DNA of 64,000 bases from Anaerolineales bacterium. GTDB taxonomy: Bacteria; Chloroflexota; Anaerolineae; Aggregatilineales; J027. The translations under genes and the position numbers were made by a program. Below, in pieces: positions 9,108 through 17,970 of the stretch. The first letter of the stretch is position 1. Each line of letters begins with the position of its first letter. The DNA is taken from positions 248,001 to 312,000 of the forward strand of contig JACKCI010000002.1 of assembly GCA_020634155.1 (NCBI GenBank), in the 5' to 3' direction. The notes under the pieces are model-generated. The model searched no databases. It saw nothing but the letters and a program-made list of their open reading frames with translations, and had not been told where the DNA came from.

Positions 9108-10346
9108 ATGGGTTACTTTCGGGATGCAGAACAATCCCATCGATTTAGAAACCGTAGTATATTGCTCTTCATTATCCTCACCACATTGCCATTCTATATC
9201 GTTGGGGCCATTATGCTGGGGGTGGCTCCCAGTGATGAGAATGTACCGAGTGACCCAACTACTCTCCCGCCCCCAAATCAACGCACCAGTCTTGCCCCAA
9301 CCGCAACGGCTACCATTACTGCTACCCTTAACCTAACCCAAACGTTAACACCACTGCCGCTACCAAATACGCCTTTCCAGTTCCGCACGCCGACTCGATT
9401 CCCAACACAAGTACCAGCGAGTTCAACACCTGCACCGTCGCTAACGTTGCCACCATCCCCAACCATCACACTCTCACCAACAGTGACATCTACTGCGACT
9501 GAAATCGGCAATCGCCCACCCGTGTTTGATGTACAACCAAGCAATATCAGCTTAGGGGTGGGGCAAACCCAAACCGTTAATTTGAGTTTTTCTGACCCTG
9601 ATGGTAACCCTGTGAGCCTCACTGCCAGTTCGGCTAATGCAGCGGTAGCCTTCATCATCAGCTTTGGGCAAGCCTCATTTGATGTAGTTGGACAATCGGC
9701 AGGTACCGCAACCATCACCATTACCTTACAAGACCCAGCAGGCGCGACAGCTAATGCCAGTATTGTGGCAACCGTGACTGCCGCGAACAATCCGCCTGTA
9801 TTCACATCAGAACCCCAAAATGTGACAGTGAACCAAGGCCAAACCAGTAACGTAGTGTTGATGTTTAGTGACCCTGATGGTGACACGGTGACTTTTACCG
9901 CCCAATCAGCGAACCCTGCTATTGCCAATGCGACACCGCTTGATGCGACCTCCTTTCAAATCAGTGGTGTAGCAGCCGGACAAACGACGGTTACGATTCA
10001 ATTAAGCGACGGCAAAGGGGGAACTGCCCAACGGACAATTACCGTGACGGTCAATGCTGTACAAACCAATGACCCGCCACAATTTGATGTGGAGCCTCTA
10101 CCTATAGCGGTATTGGTGGGTGACAGTGATATTGTCATTTTGGATGTGAGTGATCCCAATGGTGACCCCATTACCCTACAAGTGACACCTGCGGTTCAAG
10201 GGCTATTGGCAATCACGGTATTGGATGGCTCATCATTTACGGTACAAGGGTTGGCTGCCGGAAATACAACCGTCACCATTGTGCTGCGCGATGGCAAAAA
10301 TGGCACCGCCCAGCGCACTGTACAAGCAACCATTACACAACCTTAA
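9108..10346 (+). CDS. Membrane-anchored surface protein with three Ig/cadherin-like repeats
   Basis: 412 residues. A positively charged N-terminus precedes one hydrophobic segment (residues ~19-40, LLFIILTTLPFYIVGAIML), an uncleaved anchor. A Thr/Pro-rich wall or spacer stretch (~50-135) follows, then three ~90-residue beta-sandwich repeats, each with a SDPDG(N/D)-type motif and ending G-T-ATITITL or similar. The same repeat family builds the large lipoprotein at 58178. Probably adhesion, scaffold or ligand binding outside the cell. It is downstream of the two-TM gene and followed, after ten bases, by the first M42 peptidase. Confidence 0.85.
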   Translation: MGYFRDAEQSHRFRNRSILLFIILTTLPFYIVGAIMLGVAPSDENVPSDPTTLPPPNQRTSLAPTATATITATLNLTQTLTPLPLPNTPFQFRTPTRFPTQVPASSTPAPSLTLPPSPTITLSPTVTSTATEIGNRPPVFDVQPSNISLGVGQTQTVNLSFSDPDGNPVSLTASSANAAVAFIISFGQASFDVVGQSAGTATITITLQDPAGATANASIVATVTAANNPPVFTSEPQNVTVNQGQTSNVVLMFSDPDGDTVTFTAQSANPAIANATPLDATSFQISGVAAGQTTVTIQLSDGKGGTAQRTITVTVNAVQTNDPPQFDVEPLPIAVLVGDSDIVILDVSDPNGDPITLQVTPAVQGLLAITVLDGSSFTVQGLAAGNTTVTIVLRDGKNGTAQRTVQATITQP

Positions 10347-10356
10347 AGGACTCTAT

Positions 10357-11463
10357 ATGGATGCTAAAAAACTTAAAGAACACCTTATTGAACTGATTGA
10401 GATGCACGGCCCTTCGGGGCACGAGGAACCCATCCGCGCCTATCTGCGTGAGCAGTGGAGCGGGTTGGTCGAAGATTTTGAAGTGGATGGCCTCGGAAGC
10501 CTTGTAGGTATCAAGCGTGGCATTGGCCCCGAACCTCGCAAGCGTATTATGCTCTGTGCTCACATGGACGAGATTGGGCAGATTGTGACCGAGGTTAAGG
10601 ATGGCTATCTACGCCTTGGCGATATTCATGGCACCGATAGTCGTATTACCCTCGCCAAGCCTGTTGTGGTTCTGGCGCGGGGTGGTGCTTTGAAGGGTGT
10701 GGTTGCTGTACCCCCGCCCCATATCACCCGCCAACAATCAGGTACCCCCGCTTATATTGACCATCGAGACCAGTGGGTAGACCTTGGCCTGCCTGCTGAA
10801 GAGGTAGCACGCTTGGTGCGGGTCGGTGATTTGGTGACGATGGACGCCCCCGCCGTCGAACTCATGGGCGATTTGATTGCAGGTAAGGCCATGGACGACC
10901 GCGCTTGTGTGGCCGCTGTAACCGCCTGTTTGCACTATCTCCAAGGGCGCACACATGAGTGGGATGTGGTCGCGGTAGCCTCCACCCAAGAAGAGATGGG
11001 CCTTTATGGAGCCAGAGCCGCTGCTTATCATGTCCATCCTGACTTAGCGATTGCGTTGGATGTCAGCTTTGCCGAGCAATCAGGCGTCAATGGTGATGAT
11101 CATGTGAAACTTGGCGAAGGGCCACAACTGGCGATTGGGCCGAACCTCCATGATGGGGCGGTCAAGGGTGTCCTAGAGGCTGCCAAACGTCTTGAAATGA
11201 AGGTGCCGATTGAGGCCGCCCCGGGCATGACTGGAACGGACGCCGCCGCTATCCAAGTGAGCCATGAGGGTATCCCGACGGTGCTGCTCGAAGTCCCCAT
11301 CCGCAATATGCACTCGCCAGTGGAGACCGTCAGCCTCAAGGATATTGACCGCGCTGGACGGCTGATGGCGGAGTTTATCACAGGCTTGACGCCGGATTAT
11401 CTCGATACCATTGCGTGGAAACCAGAAGAAGATGAAGAGAACAAAAATGGAGACCAGTCATGA
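10357..11463 (+). CDS. M42 family metallopeptidase (1 of 3)
   Basis: Cytoplasmic glutamyl-aminopeptidase/endoglucanase-type M42 enzyme, 368 residues; such enzymes assemble as large tetrahedral complexes and trim peptides. The two-metal site is readable: CAHMDEIG (His), GKAMDDRA (bridging Asp), STQEEMG (catalytic and metal Glu), ALDVSF (Asp), IRNMHSPVET (His). The start is ATG at 10357, giving the family N-terminus LIELIEMHGPSGHEEPIR; the frame open upstream overlaps the previous gene and is ignored. It overlaps the next M42 gene by four bases. Confidence 0.94.
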   Translation: MDAKKLKEHLIELIEMHGPSGHEEPIRAYLREQWSGLVEDFEVDGLGSLVGIKRGIGPEPRKRIMLCAHMDEIGQIVTEVKDGYLRLGDIHGTDSRITLAKPVVVLARGGALKGVVAVPPPHITRQQSGTPAYIDHRDQWVDLGLPAEEVARLVRVGDLVTMDAPAVELMGDLIAGKAMDDRACVAAVTACLHYLQGRTHEWDVVAVASTQEEMGLYGARAAAYHVHPDLAIALDVSFAEQSGVNGDDHVKLGEGPQLAIGPNLHDGAVKGVLEAAKRLEMKVPIEAAPGMTGTDAAAIQVSHEGIPTVLLEVPIRNMHSPVETVSLKDIDRAGRLMAEFITGLTPDYLDTIAWKPEEDEENKNGDQS

Positions 11464-12512
11464 AGCTGCAAGACACACTGCTTAAAGAACTAACCGAAGC
11501 GGCGGGCGTGTCTGGAGCCGAAGACGAAGTCCGCAAGCTAATTTTGAATGAGATTAAAGACCATGTAAGCGACATCCGCATCGACTCAATGGGCAATATC
11601 CTTGCCGTGAAGAAGGGCACTGGAGCCAGCAGCCTACGGGTGATGCTGGCCGCCCACATGGATGAGGTTGGCTTCATGGTCACGGGCATTGATAACGATG
11701 GCCTGCTGCAAATTCGGGCCGTCGGCGGTGTCGATAACCGTATCTTGCCCGCCTTGCGTGTCCATGTCGGCAAGAAACGCCTACCCGGTGTTATCCAATG
11801 GAAGCCCATCCACCTCAGCTACCACGACCGCGATGTAAAGAAAATCGACAACTTGCGGGTGGATATTGGGGCAGGCAGCAAAGGTGCCGCCGAGGGCAAG
11901 GTCAGCATTGGCGACCGTGTGACCTTTGCCGCTGAGACAATTGAACTCAGTGAGACGGTCATTCGTGGTAAGGCCTTCGATGACCGAGCGGGTTGTGCGC
12001 GATTGATTGAACACTGCAAAGGTGAGCCATTTCCCTTTGATTTGCTGATAGCCTTCACCGTCCAAGAGGAAGTGGGGCTACGAGGGGCCTCGGTCTTGGG
12101 CGAGAGCCTCAAGCCGGATGTGGCGATTGTCCTCGAAAGCACCGCCTGCCATGAAGTGCCGCAAGATGAGAAGGAACCAGACATTACCACCGTCACCAAA
12201 TTGGGGCATGGCCCAGCCATTAGCTATAAAGACAATAGCGCGATTGGGCATCCGGGGTTGGTTAGCCACTTCCGTACTACCGCTGAGAAACATGGCATCC
12301 CGCACCAATTCCGTTCTCCGCAGTACGCGGGCGGAACCGATGGCGGCGCTATCCATAAATCAATCGGCGGTATTCCAACGGTGGTGGTCTCGTTACCCTG
12401 CCGCTATTTGCATACCCCTTATTCAATTCTCAACCTAGAAGACTATGCCAACGGGGTACGCCTCGTCCATCACGCCTTAATGGAATTAGAACCTAAACAT
12501 TTGGAGAGATAG
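11460..12512 (+). CDS. M42 family metallopeptidase (2 of 3)
   Basis: 350 residues, paralogous to its neighbours. Metal and catalytic residues are in AAHMDEVG, GKAFDDRAG, TVQEEVGLRGA and CRYLHTPYS. Where copies 1 and 3 have Asp (LDVS, VDIC), this one has Glu (VLESTACHE), a substitution known in other M42 members. The start ATG overlaps the stop of copy 1 (ATGA). The three copies may form a mixed complex with different side-chain preferences; this is inference from the operon. Confidence 0.94.
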   Translation: MKLQDTLLKELTEAAGVSGAEDEVRKLILNEIKDHVSDIRIDSMGNILAVKKGTGASSLRVMLAAHMDEVGFMVTGIDNDGLLQIRAVGGVDNRILPALRVHVGKKRLPGVIQWKPIHLSYHDRDVKKIDNLRVDIGAGSKGAAEGKVSIGDRVTFAAETIELSETVIRGKAFDDRAGCARLIEHCKGEPFPFDLLIAFTVQEEVGLRGASVLGESLKPDVAIVLESTACHEVPQDEKEPDITTVTKLGHGPAISYKDNSAIGHPGLVSHFRTTAEKHGIPHQFRSPQYAGGTDGGAIHKSIGGIPTVVVSLPCRYLHTPYSILNLEDYANGVRLVHHALMELEPKHLER

Positions 12513-12514
12513 CC

Positions 12515-13543
12515 GTGAAAGCATTGATTAAAAAATTAACCGAGGCTTGGGGGCCTTCCGGTTTTGAACATCATATCCGCGCCTTGATTGAGGAAGAGGT
12601 CAAAGACCTGTGCGATGAGATGAGCGTGGATAATATGGGTAGCCTTGTTTGCCGCGTGGGAACCAAGACCGATACCAATCTACGGGTGATGGTTGCCGCC
12701 CATATGGACGAAATCGGCGTGATGGTCTCGCACATTGACCGTGACGGCTATCTGCGCTTCAGCCCGCTTGGTGGCGTTTTCCACAACACCCTTGCGGGTA
12801 ACCGCGTCCGTTTTGAAAATGGTGTAACGGGTGTGGTGGGTGTCGAGCATATGTGGGGCAAGCCACGTGAGTTGCCGACCCATGATGGCTTTTATATTGA
12901 TGTCAGCGAAAGCTACGCAGACGGCAAGAACAAGAATGCTGACATCAAAGTGGGTGATGCTGCGGGTTTCTATCGTCAAATGGAAGAACGTGGTGACCGT
13001 GTCATCGCCAAGAGCATGGATGACCGCATCGGCTGTGTGGTGGCGATTGAGGCTATGCGGAAACTCAAAGAGACGGGCTGCGCTCATGAGGTTTTCTTTG
13101 TGTTCACGGTTCAAGAGGAAGTCGGGGTACGCGGGGCCGAGCCGGCTGCCTATCACGTTAACCCCGATTTGGGTATCGCGGTGGACATCTGCCCAACGGG
13201 TGACACCCCTAATGGTCACCAAATGGATGTTAAACTAGGTGCGGGGGCCGCTATCAAGGTCAAGGATGTCCGCCTCATCGTACCGCCCGCGGTTAAGAAC
13301 CTGATGATTGATACCGCCGAGCAACACGGCATCCCCTACCAATTGGAAATTTTAAGCGCTGGCTCTACCGATGCTTCTGCGATTCAGCTTGCGCGATCAG
13401 GCGTCCCGTCGGGTTGTATCAGCATCCCGTGCCGCTATGCCCATACCGTTAGCGAGACGGTAGACATCAACGACGTGCAAGCTTGTGTAGATTTGTTAGC
13501 TGCCATGCTTGCCAACCCAATTGAAAGCGTCAAACCGCGCTAG
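12515..13543 (+). CDS. M42 family metallopeptidase (3 of 3)
   Basis: 342 residues with a GTG start two bases after the stop of copy 2. Catalytic set: AAHMDEIGV, AKSMDDRIG, TVQEEVGVRGAE, IAVDICPTGDTP, CRYAHTVSET. All required ligands are present, so it should be active. The N-terminus LIKKLTEAWGPSGFEHHIR is typical of the family. The operon ends with the terminator at 13564-13594. Confidence 0.94.
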   Translation: MKALIKKLTEAWGPSGFEHHIRALIEEEVKDLCDEMSVDNMGSLVCRVGTKTDTNLRVMVAAHMDEIGVMVSHIDRDGYLRFSPLGGVFHNTLAGNRVRFENGVTGVVGVEHMWGKPRELPTHDGFYIDVSESYADGKNKNADIKVGDAAGFYRQMEERGDRVIAKSMDDRIGCVVAIEAMRKLKETGCAHEVFFVFTVQEEVGVRGAEPAAYHVNPDLGIAVDICPTGDTPNGHQMDVKLGAGAAIKVKDVRLIVPPAVKNLMIDTAEQHGIPYQLEILSAGSTDASAIQLARSGVPSGCISIPCRYAHTVSETVDINDVQACVDLLAAMLANPIESVKPR

Positions 13544-13563
13544 ACCCTATAGCCAGATTACCC

Positions 13564-13594
13564 AAGGCGGGTCACCCAATGGCTCGCCTTTTTT
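13564..13594 (+). terminator. Rho-independent terminator of the M42 operon
   Basis: A ten-pair stem (aaggcgggtc 13564-13573 with ggctcgcctt 13581-13590, two G-T wobbles) with a seven-base loop and six consecutive T's from 13589. Confidence 0.88.
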
Positions 13595-13619
13595 AATTAA
13601 TCTCTAAAAAGGAGCCACT

Positions 13620-14285
13620 ATGCATTTCTACCTTATTCGACATGGACAAAGCTATATCAACTTGCCTGATTGGGATGGCAATGACCTTGACCAAGTGCTG
13701 ACTCCCTTGGGGCAACAACAAGTTGAGGCCGTTGGGAAGTGGCTGAGTGAAAATATCCAAGCCGAATACCTCTTTTCGAGTACCCTCAAACGTACCCGTG
13801 AAACGGCTGATGCTGTCAGTCGCTACACCGGACTGGATATTATCTATGATGACCGCATTCGGGAAATTGGCACCAATGGGCCAGATGGGGCAGCCCTATC
13901 CAATGAACGTCTTGAACGCTATATGGATAATCTGTGGGGCAGTCTACAACCCTATGATGCCGTTACACGACATGGCGAGAACTGGATGCAGTTTCGCTCA
14001 CGGGTAGGGGCCTTTATTGAGGATAAGTTGCGGACACTGGCAACCCCAAACGATTCAACGCCCGAAACGACCAATAATCAGCGGGTACTGGTCGTCTGCC
14101 ATGGCGGGGTTATTGAGGCCTTTTTTGAGTATGTTTTTGCCAAGGGGCCATGGAGTGTGGTCACCGTAACCAGCAACAACACCAGTATCACCCATCTCGA
14201 ATATCGCCCTGTACCCAATCGTCCGGCATGGCGGCTCCATTATTCGAATCGGGTTGAACATCTCACCCCAGAACTGATTAGCTAG
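13620..14285 (+). CDS. Histidine phosphatase family protein (phosphoglycerate mutase-like)
   Basis: 221 residues. The N-terminal FYLIRHGQS carries the phospho-accepting His and paired Arg; the acid DDRIREIG and the second His in VVCHGGVIEAFF complete the site. Substrate not determinable; the size suits broad phosphatases or alpha-ribazole-phosphatase-like members rather than glycolytic mutase. The start ATG has AAGGAG six bases upstream. It stands alone between the M42 terminator and the convergent DUF2089 operon. Confidence 0.88.
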   Translation: MHFYLIRHGQSYINLPDWDGNDLDQVLTPLGQQQVEAVGKWLSENIQAEYLFSSTLKRTRETADAVSRYTGLDIIYDDRIREIGTNGPDGAALSNERLERYMDNLWGSLQPYDAVTRHGENWMQFRSRVGAFIEDKLRTLATPNDSTPETTNNQRVLVVCHGGVIEAFFEYVFAKGPWSVVTVTSNNTSITHLEYRPVPNRPAWRLHYSNRVEHLTPELIS

Positions 14286-14295
14286 GCCGACAGGG

Positions 14296-14670
14296 CTATT
14301 CTAGCCACACTTCGACGCGCTCACCTGTTTCAAGGTCTTCAAACTCGACAATCTTGCCCGTTCGACCTTGCTCAACAGCTTGCTTGAGTTCTTCAATATC
14401 AATATCGGCATCAGAAGGGATGAAGCGTGCGCCCATCTTGAGGCCGATATTGACCAACCCCATCGGGATGCTGACATTCACCTTATTGCGTCCGTTGATG
14501 CTGTCTGTGATGCGTACCCGTAGCTGACGCGGCCCGCGCCCGCTGGGGGATGGACTGCTTTTAGGAGTGGCTTGACTCAGCGCACTCAACAGCCGATGGG
14601 CTTCCTCGGCGGTGATTTTGCCCTCTTGTAACATATTGAGAATACGAAGTCGCTCTTCTGAACTGACCAT
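14296..14670 (-). CDS. SHOCT/YvlB-like module protein, small
   Basis: About 124 residues, fifth and last gene of the DUF2089-led operon. The N-terminus RLRILNMLQEGKITAEEAHRLL is a helix-turn-helix-sized module repeated in three other products of the operon. A Ser/Pro linker follows, then a ~75-residue basic then acidic domain ending in EFEDLETGERVEVWLE. No membrane segment. ATG at 14670 is chosen because GGAGG lies eight bases upstream and the N-terminus then matches the sister gene; ATG at 14685 (AAGGAG upstream) is a fair alternative. Confidence 0.72.
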   Translation of the reverse strand: MVSSEERLRILNMLQEGKITAEEAHRLLSALSQATPKSSPSPSGRGPRQLRVRITDSINGRNKVNVSIPMGLVNIGLKMGARFIPSDADIDIEELKQAVEQGRTGKIVEFEDLETGERVEVWLE

Positions 14671-14728
14671 ACCTTTAACCTCCATTTGTTTTACTCCTTC
14701 TCCATACAACAATTAACGATGTGAACTG

Positions 14729-15316
14729 CTACGTGATATAAACCAGCACGGAATCCTTATCATCATCTACCGCTACCAATAAGGGATTTTCGTCAGACAG
14801 GGTATCCCCCATCTGCTGCACCAATTGTCCAAGATTGAGGCTGCTCAAATCGACATCCGCACCCTTAAATTTGATATAGGGTTCCATAACAGACAATACC
14901 CATCCGGTAAATAGCACTGGAAAGGGCAGAGAAATGCGGATATGATGCCCATTTTCTTCACGGACGCGCACATGAATCCAATGTGAGGAACGGCTCCAGA
15001 AGCCGATAGCAGCCAAACCACCCCCTAATAGTACGAAGGGCGATAGGCAAACAAAAGCAAACATGCCCCCTATCCACGACATCAACAACCCAAACAAGCC
15101 AACAATGCCAAGCCCTGCGCCAAAAGGATAAACCCATAGCTCCTCTCGGTCAGGCAGGTCTTGATGGTCGCGGGGAAAGGTAATGATTTGATCATCATCG
15201 GGCGCGGTTAGTGGTTCGTCACCCAAGACCGCCAATAAGCGCTCGGCCTCATCGGGTTTGATGACGCCATCACGTAGCATATCTAGAATTTTGAGGCGTT
15301 CTTCTTGTTGTGACAT
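14729..15316 (-). CDS. SHOCT/YvlB-like module membrane protein
   Basis: 195 residues, fourth gene of the operon. Starts MSQQEERLKILDMLRDGV with the shared module (…KPDEAERLLAVLG), then a linker, two close transmembrane segments (about residues 65-110, rich in G/L/F), and a soluble C-terminal part. The soluble part resembles that of the 14296 product (RVREENGHHIRISLPFPVLFTGWVLSVMEPYIKF against its RVRITDSINGRNKVNVSIPMGLVN region). Thus the two are a membrane and a soluble paralogue. Function unknown; envelope-stress sensing is suggested by YvlB/LiaX-like relatives. Confidence 0.75.
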   Translation of the reverse strand: MSQQEERLKILDMLRDGVIKPDEAERLLAVLGDEPLTAPDDDQIITFPRDHQDLPDREELWVYPFGAGLGIVGLFGLLMSWIGGMFAFVCLSPFVLLGGGLAAIGFWSRSSHWIHVRVREENGHHIRISLPFPVLFTGWVLSVMEPYIKFKGADVDLSSLNLGQLVQQMGDTLSDENPLLVAVDDDKDSVLVYIT

Positions 15317-15326
15317 CTTCCCCTCC

Positions 15327-16328
15327 TTATGGCACCCGCCATAGCATATGGGTTAGGTGGCGTTTAAGGTCAAATTGATAAGCGCGAAATGCTTCAGTAG
15401 CGGCTTCATCGTCGGCGGGGTGGTCGGTGGTGATACTGCGCCCAAAATCGGCCAAGAAGCGTAGACCATAATTCAACAAAGGCATTTCAAGCTGACCTTG
15501 GTAGTCAGGCCGCACCAACATATCAGCACGGCTATAGCGTGTCCCAAAACCAATGTCAAAGTCGAGGGTTGCCAGCAATTCGCCTTGCTCACGGATGACC
15601 CAACGCAGTTGACGGTTGGTCAACACCCCCTCAAACAGACGCCGCCAGAGCGTTTTGCGAAAGCGGGTGGGGCAGGTGGGGCGCAGCCAGCCCATCCCCC
15701 CCAACGAATCAGGCCGCAACTGCTCCGCAAGGGCCAATTGTTGACGCCACTCGCGCCCACGTCGCAGATTAATGGCGGGCGCGTTGGGCAAGGGCTTGGG
15801 CGTATCACGGTAGAGGTCACGCCGCCAGCGCTTAAAATTACGGAGCGCCACAAAACCTAATCGCTCGTAAAGGTGAATAGCAGGCTGATTATCGGCCTCA
15901 ACCTGCAAGATTGCACCACCAGCCCCTTTGTTCTGGAGCCAGCTAAGGGTCGCATCCATCAAGCGGCGGGCAATCCCTTGGCGGCGAAAATCAGGATGCA
16001 CTGCTACATTCACAATCGCCCATAGGTTATCATGCCCGGCCTCAAAGATAGAGGCATTGCCCACTAATTTGTCGGTGGGTGGGTCAATCCACACAAAGCC
16101 TTGCCCCATTGAGCGAATACCCGCATCCAGTGGAGCCAATAACGGCAATAGCGCCCCTAGCTTGCTGAGAGAGCGCATTTCTTGAACAGCAGCCTTACCG
16201 CTGGCGTCCATTGTGGCGGCAAAGCTCAGTTCAATTAAATCGGCAATTGCGCCGAGGTCTTGGTGTAGCCGCGCCCGACGCAATCCGCCTGTAAATGTAG
16301 TTGGAGTTGAGAGTGCCGATGCAGACAA
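15327..16328 (-). CDS. GNAT family N-acetyltransferase
   Basis: 333 residues with a GNAT core at ~60-165: VNVAVHPDFRRQGIARRLM supplies the acetyl-CoA pyrophosphate loop (R-x-x-G-I-A), and QPAIHLYERLGF is the family's C-terminal motif. The last ~165 residues look like a second degenerate acetyltransferase-type domain. It lies in the middle of the DUF2089 operon, two bases after the DUF4097-like gene, and is the only product there without the shared helical module. Substrate unknown; a protein of the same operon would be one candidate. Confidence 0.85.
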   Translation of the reverse strand: MSASALSTPTTFTGGLRRARLHQDLGAIADLIELSFAATMDASGKAAVQEMRSLSKLGALLPLLAPLDAGIRSMGQGFVWIDPPTDKLVGNASIFEAGHDNLWAIVNVAVHPDFRRQGIARRLMDATLSWLQNKGAGGAILQVEADNQPAIHLYERLGFVALRNFKRWRRDLYRDTPKPLPNAPAINLRRGREWRQQLALAEQLRPDSLGGMGWLRPTCPTRFRKTLWRRLFEGVLTNRQLRWVIREQGELLATLDFDIGFGTRYSRADMLVRPDYQGQLEMPLLNYGLRFLADFGRSITTDHPADDEAATEAFRAYQFDLKRHLTHMLWRVP

Positions 16329-16330
16329 CC

Positions 16331-17482
16331 CTACTTCCCTTCTATGGTTTGCAAGAGCTTATCCGCTTCCTCCACCGTGATTTTGCCTTCTTCAACCATC
16401 TTGAGAATCAACATACGTTCTTGGCTGGTGGCGGGTTCCCATGTATCTGGATCAACGTCCCGACGGCGCTTGCTGAAGCGTTGTGCCCGTTCGGCATGAC
16501 GATAGGCTCGCTCGGCTTGACGTTCCGCCATCCGCGCTACCCGCTCCGCATGATGTTGTACCGTTTCTTCGACATTCCGTCCGCGAAAACGACGTGATAC
16601 CTGCTCTAGTGCTTGTTGGGTGGTGGCATCAATAAATTGACCTAACCCGCTGAGACTTTCATTGATTTTGCGGTTGAGTTCTTGCATTTGCTCGTCAAGG
16701 TTAACCTGAAAATCGAAGTTGAAGCCACTACCATAATTGGCTTGACTGGCTGTTAACGTGAAACTATCACCAGCACCAATATAGACATTGGGGCCACCGC
16801 TACCGAGGCGGATATGCTGCATATCACCATCCACCTCCACAACAGTTTCAAGGTCGCTATCATCAAGGTTGAGGTCAATACCATCTACCACATGGAAGGT
16901 TACCGCCGCATCCCGATTGACGATACCAACAACCGACCCTTCGGCCTCGAAGTGGTAGGTCTGTTCGGGTTGGAAGTCAATCCGAATCTCAAGGTCACCT
17001 TCAATATTCTTACAGATGCAGGCCCCGTCGATATTGCGGACTTCGAGGTCGCCTCCAACGCTATCGACAGTCAAATTACCTGCTATATGTTGAAGTTGAG
17101 CATCGCCCCCGATGTTGTTCACAGTCAGATAGCCCACAATATGCTTGGCAACAAAATCGCCTTGGGTATCTTTGATGGTGGCATTGCCCTCAATATGGCG
17201 CACAATCAAATCGCCGCTGATAGTGCCAATCATGAGCGAATTAGCAAGGTTGGTGATTTTAGCATCACCATCTACCTGATGAACCGTCACAACCGCTTGC
17301 TCCGTGATTTGAATATCACAATCATCATCGCAACGGACTTCAAGTGGGGCTTCCTTGGCAATAGTCAAAGTATCGCCTTCAATACGAAGACCATTGCCGC
17401 TATAGCCGCGTACCCGCAAATCACCACTGATAGAGTGGATGACCAATTCATCATTAAATTCGGTGCGTTCAATTTGAGCCAT
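16331..17482 (-). CDS. DUF4097-like beta-repeat protein with C-terminal SHOCT-like module
   Basis: 383 residues. Residues ~1-200 are short repeated beta units (SGDLRVRGYSGNGL, GDAKITNL, GDLIVRHIEGNATI, GGDAQLQHIAGNLTV), predicting a right-handed beta-helix or stacked beta sheet as in DUF4097 proteins. A basic Arg/Glu/Ala-rich helix follows (~300-345), and the C-terminus RMLILKMVEEGKITVEEADKLL is the module shared across the operon. No signal peptide or membrane segment is seen. It is second gene, 15 bases after the DUF2089 stop. Confidence 0.82.
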   Translation of the reverse strand: MAQIERTEFNDELVIHSISGDLRVRGYSGNGLRIEGDTLTIAKEAPLEVRCDDDCDIQITEQAVVTVHQVDGDAKITNLANSLMIGTISGDLIVRHIEGNATIKDTQGDFVAKHIVGYLTVNNIGGDAQLQHIAGNLTVDSVGGDLEVRNIDGACICKNIEGDLEIRIDFQPEQTYHFEAEGSVVGIVNRDAAVTFHVVDGIDLNLDDSDLETVVEVDGDMQHIRLGSGGPNVYIGAGDSFTLTASQANYGSGFNFDFQVNLDEQMQELNRKINESLSGLGQFIDATTQQALEQVSRRFRGRNVEETVQHHAERVARMAERQAERAYRHAERAQRFSKRRRDVDPDTWEPATSQERMLILKMVEEGKITVEEADKLLQTIEGK

Positions 17483-17497
17483 GATAGGTACCTCCCT

Positions 17498-17887
17498 TTA
17501 ACCTTGCTTGCGTAGCAACTCAACCGCTTGATCGGGACTAATTGTGCCTGTTGACAAACGCTCTAAAACATCTAAACGGCTGGCTTCACGTTGGGCTTCT
17601 TCGGCTTCAGTTTCGGTTACAGGTTCATAGCCCATCGCCAGAATAATTTCATTAAGGCGGCTGCGGACAGTGGGGTAGGAAATGCCAAGCTCTTTTTCAA
17701 CGCGGTTAATCTTGCCTTCGCAGCGCAAAAATACTTCGACAAATTCTAATTGATCGCTAGAAAGGGCAGCTAACCCACTCACCTCGAAACGGCCATCAAT
17801 CCGAATGTCGCAATGCTCACAATGCAACTGTGTAACGGTGATTGGCTCCTCGCACAAGGGGCAACGGGTCGGTAAAGCGTGATACAT
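17498..17887 (-). CDS. DUF2089 family protein, probable operon regulator
   Basis: 129 residues. The N-terminal zinc ribbon (CPLCEEPITVTQLHCEHC) is followed by a helix-turn-helix-like region (FLRCEGKINRVEKELGISYPTVRSRLNEII) typical of DUF2089. The C-terminus adds RLDVLERLSTGTISPDQAVELLRKQ, the same module found in three downstream products. As first gene with a DNA-binding-like core it is the natural regulator of the operon. Its leader carries a good sigma-70 promoter (17915-17943). Confidence 0.88.
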   Translation of the reverse strand: MYHALPTRCPLCEEPITVTQLHCEHCDIRIDGRFEVSGLAALSSDQLEFVEVFLRCEGKINRVEKELGISYPTVRSRLNEIILAMGYEPVTETEAEEAQREASRLDVLERLSTGTISPDQAVELLRKQG

Positions 17888-17914
17888 GCTTTGTTCCTTC
17901 CGATTTTTATCAAA

Positions 17915-17943
17915 ATTTTAAATCAAATCTTCTTGAAAGTCAA
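17915..17943 (-). promoter_or_regulatory. Sigma-70 promoter of the DUF2089 operon
   Basis: On the minus strand TTGACT (17943-17938), a 17-base spacer, and TAAAAT (17920-17915), 28 bases before the start codon. An aatat-tg-atatt inverted repeat (17942-17953) touches the -35 box and could be an operator, possibly for the DUF2089 protein itself. Confidence 0.7.
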
Positions 17944-17970
17944 TATTGATATTAAAAATCTTAAAGTAAA

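Noticed and set aside
9278..9928. 216-codon open frame antisense to the three-repeat surface protein
   Set aside because: Shadow of repetitive Thr/Ala-rich coding sequence; hydrophobic-looking composition is a by-product.
17921..17929. AATCAAATC half-site of the fatty-acid operator in the DUF2089 promoter spacer
   Set aside because: The other half does not match (4 of 11 bases) and the region is AT-rich, so chance is likely.
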